DNA of 64,000 nucleotides, taken from NCBI GenBank assembly GCA_000940995.1, contig CP005974.1:558001-622000 (forward strand), written 5' to 3'. Every line of letters begins with the position of its first letter. Position 1 is the first letter of the stretch. A model generated the notes under the pieces. The model was not told the origin of the DNA, made no database searches, and saw only the letters and a program-made list of their open reading frames with translations. Made by a program: the position numbers and the translations under genes. The DNA comes from Photobacterium gaetbulicola Gung47. GTDB lineage: Bacteria > Pseudomonadota > Gammaproteobacteria > Enterobacterales > Vibrionaceae. Below are positions 58,919-64,000 of this stretch, in pieces.

Positions 58919-58934
58919 AGCCAACCAATCTTTT
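58906..58934 (+). terminator. Terminator after rpmJ (end of spc operon)
   Basis: A nine-bp perfect stem GGTTGGCTA/TAGCCAACC with loop AAT, followed by AATCTTTT. The T-run is short, so read-through into the alpha operon is likely. Confidence 0.7.
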
Positions 58935-58941
58935 GTGTGTG

Positions 58942-59045
58942 CAAAAGAATTGTTCCACCGCTGCGTATCCTAAACGGGCTTTGCAGCGGTTATTCTTGAA
59001 AAGTACTAGGAGTGAATAGTGGCCCGTATTGCAGGCATTAACATT
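58942..59045 (+). ncRNA. Alpha operon ribosome-binding-site pseudoknot leader (S4-responsive)
   Basis: The sequence before rpsM keeps the E. coli alpha-RBS pattern: a long stem ACCGCTGC/GCAGCGGT (58957-58964 with 58983-58990) whose loop holds GTATCC and ACGGGCTTT, followed by AGGAGTG and GTG start. In E. coli this folds as a pseudoknot to which S4 binds and blocks translation of the operon. Confidence 0.75.
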
Positions 59046-59375
59046 CCTGATCAAAAACATTCTGTAATCGCTCTTACTGCGATCTACGGCATCGGTAAGA
59101 CTCGCTCAAAAGCTATCCTAGCTGAAGCGGGTATCGCTGAAGATGTTAAGATCAGTGAACTAACTGAAGAGCAGATCGATCTACTGCGTGATGGTGTAGC
59201 TAAGTACACTGTAGAAGGTGATCTACGTCGTGAAGTTTCCATGAACATCAAGCGTCTAATGGACCTTGGCTGTTACCGTGGTCTTCGTCATCGTCGCAGT
59301 CTACCACTACGTGGACAGCGTACTAAAACCAACGCACGTACCCGTAAGGGTCCGCGCAAGCCGATCAAAAAATAA
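59019..59375 (+). CDS. rpsM: 30S ribosomal protein S13
   Basis: A 118-residue head protein that touches the P-site tRNA and forms bridges to the 50S. It starts with GTG (MARIAGINIPDQKHSVIALT) within the alpha leader pseudoknot. RGLRHRRSLPLRGQRTKTNA is the signature. First gene of rpsM-rpsK-rpsD-rpoA-rplQ. Confidence 0.98.
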   Translation: MARIAGINIPDQKHSVIALTAIYGIGKTRSKAILAEAGIAEDVKISELTEEQIDLLRDGVAKYTVEGDLRREVSMNIKRLMDLGCYRGLRHRRSLPLRGQRTKTNARTRKGPRKPIKK

Positions 59376-59392
59376 TCGGAAGGTAGAGTACA

Positions 59393-59782
59393 ATGGCTAA
59401 ACAACCAACTCGCGCTCGTAAGCGCGTACGTAAGCAAGTTGCTGATGGCGTTGCGCACATTCATGCTTCTTTCAACAACACAATCGTAACCATTACTGAC
59501 CGTCAGGGTAACGCTCTATCTTGGGCTACTGCAGGTGGTTCTGGTTTCCGTGGTTCTCGTAAGTCTACTCCGTTCGCTGCACAGGTTGCTGCTGAGCGCG
59601 CTGGCGAAATGGCCAAAGAGTATGGCGTTAAGAACCTGGAAGTTATGGTTAAGGGCCCTGGTCCTGGTCGTGAGTCTACTATCCGCGCTCTAAACGCTGC
59701 GGGTTTCCGTATCACTAACATTGTTGATGCGACTCCGATCCCTCATAACGGTTGTCGTCCACCTAAGAAACGTCGCGTATAA
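59393..59782 (+). CDS. rpsK: 30S ribosomal protein S11
   Basis: A 129-residue platform protein contacting the Shine-Dalgarno helix. HASFNNTIVTITDRQGNALS and the C-terminal TPIPHNGCRPPKKRRV are typical; the Asn-Gly there is the usual isoaspartate site. It is second in the alpha operon. Confidence 0.98.
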   Translation: MAKQPTRARKRVRKQVADGVAHIHASFNNTIVTITDRQGNALSWATAGGSGFRGSRKSTPFAAQVAAERAGEMAKEYGVKNLEVMVKGPGPGRESTIRALNAAGFRITNIVDATPIPHNGCRPPKKRRV

Positions 59783-59814
59783 CGTTTCGTTTCTAGGAAA
59801 ACTGGAGAAAGAAC

Positions 59815-60435
59815 ATGGCAAGATATTTGGGTCCTAAGCTGAAGCTTAGCCGTCGTGAAGGCACAGACTTGTTCCTTAAGTCTGGTGTACGCGCGATTGA
59901 TACCAAGTGTAAAATTGACAATGCACCTGGTGTGCATGGTGCTCGTCGCGGTCGTCTATCTGACTACGGCGTACAGCTTCGTGAGAAGCAAAAAGTTCGT
60001 CGTACTTACGGCGTACTAGAGAAGCAATTCCGTAACTACTACAAAGAAGCTGCTCGCCTTAAAGGCAACACAGGTGAAAACCTGCTTCAGCTTCTTGAAG
60101 GTCGTCTAGATAACGTAGTTTACCGCATGGGTTTTGGTGCTACTCGCGCTGAAGCACGTCAGCTGGTAAGCCACAAAGCGATCCTAGTTAACGGTCAAGT
60201 CGTAAACGTTCCTTCTTTCAAGGTAGCGGCAAACGACGTTGTTAGCATTCGTGAGAAAGCTAAGAACCAAGCACGCATCAAAGCAGCTCTAGAAGTTGCT
60301 ACTCAGCGTGAACTACCGACTTGGGTCGAAGTAGACAGCAGCAAACTAGAAGGTACTTTCAAGCGCCTTCCAGAACGTTCTGATTTGTCTGCCGACATCA
60401 ACGAACACCTGATCGTCGAGCTTTACTCTAAGTAA
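59815..60435 (+). CDS. rpsD: 30S ribosomal protein S4
   Basis: A 206-residue primary 16S-binding protein with an S4 RNA-binding domain (RLDNVVYRMGFGATRAEARQ, LVSHKAILVNGQVVNVPS). In E. coli it represses its own operon through the leader pseudoknot. The N-terminal zinc cysteines of the C-plus form are absent. It sits between rpsK and rpoA. Confidence 0.98.
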   Translation: MARYLGPKLKLSRREGTDLFLKSGVRAIDTKCKIDNAPGVHGARRGRLSDYGVQLREKQKVRRTYGVLEKQFRNYYKEAARLKGNTGENLLQLLEGRLDNVVYRMGFGATRAEARQLVSHKAILVNGQVVNVPSFKVAANDVVSIREKAKNQARIKAALEVATQRELPTWVEVDSSKLEGTFKRLPERSDLSADINEHLIVELYSK

Positions 60436-60458
60436 GGCTATAGTTAAGAGAGGACACA

Positions 60459-61448
60459 ATGCAGGGTTCTGTAACAGAATTTCTTAAGCCACGTCTTGTT
60501 GATATTGAACAAGTTAACACGACGCATGCAAAAGTAACTCTTGAGCCGCTAGAGCGTGGTTTCGGCCACACTCTTGGTAACGCTCTACGTCGTATTCTTC
60601 TATCTTCAATGCCGGGTTGTGCCGTAACTGAAGTAGAGATCGACGGTGTGTTACACGAGTACAGCACCAAAGAAGGAGTACAGGAAGACATCCTTGAAAT
60701 CCTTCTAAACCTTAAAGGCCTAGCCGTTAAGGTTGAGGGTAAAGACGAAGTTATCCTTACTCTGAATAAATCTGGTGCAGGCCCTGTTGTTGCAGGTGAC
60801 ATCACCCACGACGGTGATGTTGAGATTGCGAACCCAGAGCACGTAATCTGCCACCTAACTGATGACAATGCTGATATCAGCATGCGCATCAAGGTAGAGC
60901 GTGGTCGTGGCTATGTACCAGCGTCAGCTCGTATTCACACTGAAGAAGACGAGCGTCCAATTGGTCGTCTGCTAGTTGATGCAACTTTCAGCCCAGTTGA
61001 CCGTATCGCATACGCCGTTGAGGCAGCACGCGTAGAACAGCGTACTGACCTTGATAAGCTAGTTATCGATATGGAGACTAACGGTACTCTTGATCCTGAG
61101 GAAGCGATCCGTCGCGCAGCTACTATCCTAGCTGAGCAGCTGGATGCATTCGTAGATCTTCGTGATGTACGTGTTCCTGAAGAGAAAGAAGAGAAGCCGG
61201 AGTTCGATCCGATCCTACTGCGTCCTGTAGACGATCTTGAACTAACTGTTCGCTCTGCTAACTGTCTAAAAGCAGAAGCGATCCACTACATCGGTGATCT
61301 TGTTCAGCGTACTGAGGTTGAGCTTCTTAAGACTCCAAACCTTGGTAAGAAGTCTTTGACAGAAATCAAAGACGTGCTGGCATCACGTGGTCTGTCTCTA
61401 GGCATGCGCCTAGAAAACTGGCCGCCAGCATCTATTGCTGAAGATTAA
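60459..61448 (+). CDS. rpoA: RNA polymerase alpha subunit
   Basis: A 329-residue subunit. The N-terminal domain (about 1-235) dimerises and holds beta and beta-prime (LEPLERGFGHTLGNALRRIL). After a flexible acidic linker (PEEKEEKPEFDP), the C-terminal domain contains LTVRSANCLKAEAIHYIGDL, whose Arg is the UP-element contact (Arg265 in E. coli). This is also where CRP and OxyR, both encoded in this window, touch polymerase. Confidence 0.98.
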   Translation: MQGSVTEFLKPRLVDIEQVNTTHAKVTLEPLERGFGHTLGNALRRILLSSMPGCAVTEVEIDGVLHEYSTKEGVQEDILEILLNLKGLAVKVEGKDEVILTLNKSGAGPVVAGDITHDGDVEIANPEHVICHLTDDNADISMRIKVERGRGYVPASARIHTEEDERPIGRLLVDATFSPVDRIAYAVEAARVEQRTDLDKLVIDMETNGTLDPEEAIRRAATILAEQLDAFVDLRDVRVPEEKEEKPEFDPILLRPVDDLELTVRSANCLKAEAIHYIGDLVQRTEVELLKTPNLGKKSLTEIKDVLASRGLSLGMRLENWPPASIAED

Positions 61449-61481
61449 TAGTTACTGATATCTAGTTAGAAGGATTAGGTC

Positions 61482-61868
61482 ATGCGCCATCGTAAGAGTG
61501 GTCGTCAACTCAACCGCAACAGCAGCCATCGCAAAGCGATGTTCAGCAACATGGCTGGCTCTCTGGTACGTCACGAACTTATCAAGACTACCCTGCCTAA
61601 GGCAAAAGAGCTGCGTCGCGTAATTGAGCCATTGATTACCCTAGCAAAGACTGACAGTGTTGCTAACCGTCGTCTTGCATTCGCACGTACTCGTGACAAC
61701 GAAGTTGTTGCGAAACTATTTAACGAACTGGGTCCACGTTTTGCTCAGCGTCCAGGCGGTTACACTCGCATCATGAAATGCGGTTTCCGTGCTGGCGATA
61801 AAGCCCCTATGGCTTACATCGAGCTAGTAGACCGTCCTGAAGCTCAGGAAGAAGCTGCTGCTGAATAA
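61482..61868 (+). CDS. rplQ: 50S ribosomal protein L17
   Basis: A 128-residue protein near the tunnel exit. MRHRKSGRQLNRNSSHRKAM and RLAFARTRDNEVVAKLFNEL are the family signatures. It ends the alpha operon, 18 bp before a strong terminator. Ribosome site GAAGGAT precedes ATG. Confidence 0.98.
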   Translation: MRHRKSGRQLNRNSSHRKAMFSNMAGSLVRHELIKTTLPKAKELRRVIEPLITLAKTDSVANRRLAFARTRDNEVVAKLFNELGPRFAQRPGGYTRIMKCGFRAGDKAPMAYIELVDRPEAQEEAAAE

Positions 61869-61885
61869 GCACTAGCGCGTTAAAT

Positions 61886-61921
61886 AAAAAGAGGCCGAGT
61901 CTTAGACTCGGCTTTTTTTTT
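61886..61921 (+). terminator. Terminator of the alpha operon
   Basis: GCCGAGTC/GACTCGGC stem with loop TTA, A-rich on the left and nine T residues on the right. It closes the 14-kb ribosomal block. Confidence 0.95.
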
Positions 61922-61961
61922 GCATCTGTTTTATTACTCATAATGGTAAGGATGCGGATGT

Positions 61962-62942
61962 ATGATTTATCTGATTGTCGACAGCTCGGGATTTGGCGGA
62001 ATAGAGAGCCACATCCAGCAGTTAGCTATACTGCTTCAGTCCAAGCAGGCCGATCTTGAAGTTGTTTACCTCCAGCATTACCCTTCTCACCCGCAGTATA
62101 CGGAGCTAGAGCAGCACCAAATTCCCTACCGTTTCCTTAGCGAGAGCTCTGTGACTTCTTTTTTCCGTCAGCTAAAGGCGGATGACATCGTCCATGCCCA
62201 CGGCTACAAGGCCTCGGTCCTGTCCCGTTGCGGCCGGTTACTGGCTCCTTACCATTTGGTGACCACTTTCCATGCTGGCGAGGCGGTGTCAGGCAAGCTG
62301 GCCTTCTATGAGTGGCTCAACCGCTATACCTCAGCCTTTTCCTACAACCTTGCCGTCAGTGAAAAAATCAAAACAGACTTGCCATTTCGTTGCGAATTGC
62401 TGCGCAATTTTGTCCATTGCCAAAACGCTATCGATAGCCGAAGCCGCCATTCGACGCTGCAGGTTGGGTTTGTCGGCAGGTTAAGTCATGAAAAGGCCAT
62501 CGATCGCTTTGTTTCTCTCAGCACACAACTACCGTATATCAGGTGCCACGTCTTTGGTGATGGCGACCAAGCTGGGATGCTGCAAGGTCGGCCTGTCATC
62601 TGGCACGGTGCCGTGCCTGCGATGGAACCCTATTGGCACCGGCTTGATGTCTTGCTTATTACCTCTCGGGCTGAAGGTATGCCTATGGCAGCCCTCGAAG
62701 CTATGGCGCACGGTGTCGTGGTGTTATCTACGGATGTGGGTGAAATGCCCACACTGTTGGATCAAGAGTGTTTGGTGGCCGAGGCGCACTGGCAGGATCT
62801 CGCTGCAAGGGTGAAAGATCTCGATAATGCCGGTGACGAAGCCTGGCAGCGGTTGTCAGAGCGGCAACACCAGCTAGTCAAAAAACATTACAGCGGTGAA
62901 GCGTGCTGGCAACAACTGGCACGGATCTATCGAATGGTATGA
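61962..62942 (+). CDS. GT4-type glycosyltransferase
   Basis: A 326-residue GT-B-fold glycosyltransferase. The N-terminal domain has FGGIESHIQQLAILL and DDIVHAHGYKASVLSR; the C-terminal domain has VGFVGRLSHEKAIDRFV and the retaining-enzyme EX7E-type motif SRAEGMPMAALEAMAHG, followed by STDVGEMP. It is shorter than many GT4 enzymes (about 370). AAGGA nine bases before ATG supports the start. It stands alone, convergent with the phosphatase gene. Donor and acceptor sugars cannot be told; lipopolysaccharide or exopolysaccharide synthesis is a guess. Confidence 0.85.
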   Translation: MIYLIVDSSGFGGIESHIQQLAILLQSKQADLEVVYLQHYPSHPQYTELEQHQIPYRFLSESSVTSFFRQLKADDIVHAHGYKASVLSRCGRLLAPYHLVTTFHAGEAVSGKLAFYEWLNRYTSAFSYNLAVSEKIKTDLPFRCELLRNFVHCQNAIDSRSRHSTLQVGFVGRLSHEKAIDRFVSLSTQLPYIRCHVFGDGDQAGMLQGRPVIWHGAVPAMEPYWHRLDVLLITSRAEGMPMAALEAMAHGVVVLSTDVGEMPTLLDQECLVAEAHWQDLAARVKDLDNAGDEAWQRLSERQHQLVKKHYSGEACWQQLARIYRMV

Positions 62943-62976
62943 TGGCTAATCGCTGCTATCTGCTACGCGCTGTATC

Positions 62977-64000
62977 TTAGGGGGAGCAGGTCAGGGTGAA
63001 TAGAGCCCGGTCGTCTTCATGGTTTTGTGGAGTGCGTTGCCAGAGATACTGGTGGCGTTCGTTACTGGGCATCAGCACCATGTCCTGCCTTTCGCGTTCT
63101 GTCAGCACCGCTTCCAATAAACCATCGCTGTAGCCGTGCAGGCTATGGCCCTTATCCAGTTTCATGCGATATCCCCCAGACTGAGGCGATTCGAATAACC
63201 CTAACAATCCAGTAGACTGGTGAATATGATGGCATGAGCTAGCACAATGGATCGGCTTTGGCATTCCGGCGTTGTAGAGGGTGATGAGGTTGTCGGTAGC
63301 AAGGTGAAGGACCAGTAAGCACACCAAGTTATTTGCCTGAGCTTGATAGAGGTATTGGTTGAGGCGGCGGCAAAACTGCTCTGGGGTGATGTCCGGATCT
63401 TGGAGCAGTCCCAGGATCACCCCGTAGCTGATCCCGCCATTGGCTTTTGCGATGATGCCATGTCCCATCAGATCGCCGAGGATCACCATAGTGGAGCCAT
63501 CTGGTCGCGGCTGATGAATAAAGAAATCACCACTGATCTCTGGTTCCCGGCTTAGCTGGAGCCTAAAGTTACCCAGGGTCAATGTCGTTGTGGTTGTCGC
63601 CTCGGCTCTAGGTATGGCGGTGTGCTCAAATTGTTGCAACAGGTTGTCTTCGAAGGCATTGAGTAAGTTGGTATGGCGTTTGAGGACCCGCTCTAATACT
63701 TGGAGTAGGCGCCACTTGTCGATCGGCTTGGATAGGAAATCATCGATTCCCGACAGGGTCACTGCCGACATTGTCTCAGAGACCGTATCTCCGGAGAGAA
63801 ACACAAAAGGCAGCAGACGGTGGTGCCGGATGTTGGCGACTGAGCGGCGGAACTCCAGGCCGTTAATGTTCGGCATCCACAAGTCAGTGAGGACCAAGTC
63901 GCAGCGGTTGTTCTGCAGCCACCTCAGCGCATCGCCGGCATGGCTGAAAATCGACAACTGGTAATCTTGTTCGAGATAGCTTGTCAGCGTCGCGAGTTGG
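62977..64000 (-). CDS. Response regulator with PP2C-type (SpoIIE/RsbU) phosphatase domain, N-terminus outside window
   Basis: 341 residues are visible and the frame stays open to the window edge, so the start lies beyond base 64000. A receiver domain comes first, with phosphoacceptor Asp in LVLTDLWMP, Ser in FVFLSGDT and Lys in FLSKPID. It is followed by a linker and a SpoIIE-like phosphatase domain with metal-site motifs ISGDFF, LGDLMGHG, GYSDGLLE and EDDRALF. Such proteins dephosphorylate anti-sigma-antagonist proteins in partner-switching systems; no partner is visible here. The TTG at 63957 is internal. Confidence 0.88.
   Translation of the reverse strand, partial: QLATLTSYLEQDYQLSIFSHAGDALRWLQNNRCDLVLTDLWMPNINGLEFRRSVANIRHHRLLPFVFLSGDTVSETMSAVTLSGIDDFLSKPIDKWRLLQVLERVLKRHTNLLNAFEDNLLQQFEHTAIPRAEATTTTTLTLGNFRLQLSREPEISGDFFIHQPRPDGSTMVILGDLMGHGIIAKANGGISYGVILGLLQDPDITPEQFCRRLNQYLYQAQANNLVCLLVLHLATDNLITLYNAGMPKPIHCASSCHHIHQSTGLLGLFESPQSGGYRMKLDKGHSLHGYSDGLLEAVLTERERQDMVLMPSNERHQYLWQRTPQNHEDDRALFTLTCSP

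Overview
The window reads as a chromosomal core region of a gammaproteobacterium of the Vibrionaceae. The main evidence is an argininosuccinate lyase fused to a GNAT N-acetylglutamate-synthase-like domain, an argD-astA-astD-DUF1338 block placed next to crp, and gene order that follows the E. coli segments arg-oxyR, mrcA-hof/pil-aroKB-damX-dam-rpe-gph-trpS, and crp-yhfA-prkB-yheUTS-kefGB-slyDX-fkpA-tus-str-S10-spc-alpha. Outside the ribosomal genes the DNA is fairly GC-rich with G/C-ending codons. That would suit a Photobacterium-like species better than a low-GC Vibrio, but this genus-level guess is inference. I see no rRNA, tRNA, insertion sequence, prophage or CRISPR array.

Layout. 1-3.8 kb: end of the arginine biosynthesis operon (argB fragment, argG, argHA). 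3.8-7.6 kb: a DUF3624 membrane protein and an oxidative-stress group: a Lpd-like flavoprotein disulfide reductase with a cysteine-rich tail, a peroxiredoxin-glutaredoxin fusion, and divergent oxyR with a well-formed OxyR site in the shared promoter region. 7.6-14.7 kb: PBP1A divergent from pilMNOPQ (type IV pilus alignment complex and secretin). 14.9-22.7 kb: aroK-aroB-damX-dam, a small DUF2970 gene on the other strand, rpe-gph, trpS, pabA. 23-27.8 kb: argD (aruC/astC-like), astA, astD and a DUF1338 gene, ending in a terminator. 28.1-34.4 kb: crp and divergent yhfA with a CRP site between them, then a minus-strand run yheS, TIGR02444, yheT, yheU, prkB. 34.6-40.2 kb: kefG-kefB, yheV, slyD, slyX with a WD40 lipoprotein, fkpA. 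40.4-46.9 kb: yheO-tusDCB and the str operon (rpsL, rpsG, fusA, tuf). 47-47.8 kb: bfd and bfr. 48-61.9 kb: the S10, spc and alpha ribosomal operons, with recognisable promoters, the S10 leader, the S4-binding alpha leader and terminators between operons. 61.9-64 kb: a GT4-type glycosyltransferase and the C-terminal part of a response-regulator/PP2C phosphatase that runs off the window.

Most of the window is well-understood housekeeping DNA and I do not find an obvious new multi-gene system. The least explained signals are three intergenic loci (29498-29607, 30882-31027, 47812-47926). In each, a short degenerate array of 7- or 8-bp units beginning GG is followed by an array of related units in the opposite orientation, giving an imperfect long hairpin. 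Other points for follow-up are the cysteine-rich C-terminal tail of the flavoprotein next to the peroxiredoxin-glutaredoxin, the DUF1338 gene in the arginine-catabolism cluster, the WD40 lipoprotein inserted between slyX and fkpA, and a strong terminator hairpin 21 bp before the trpS start.
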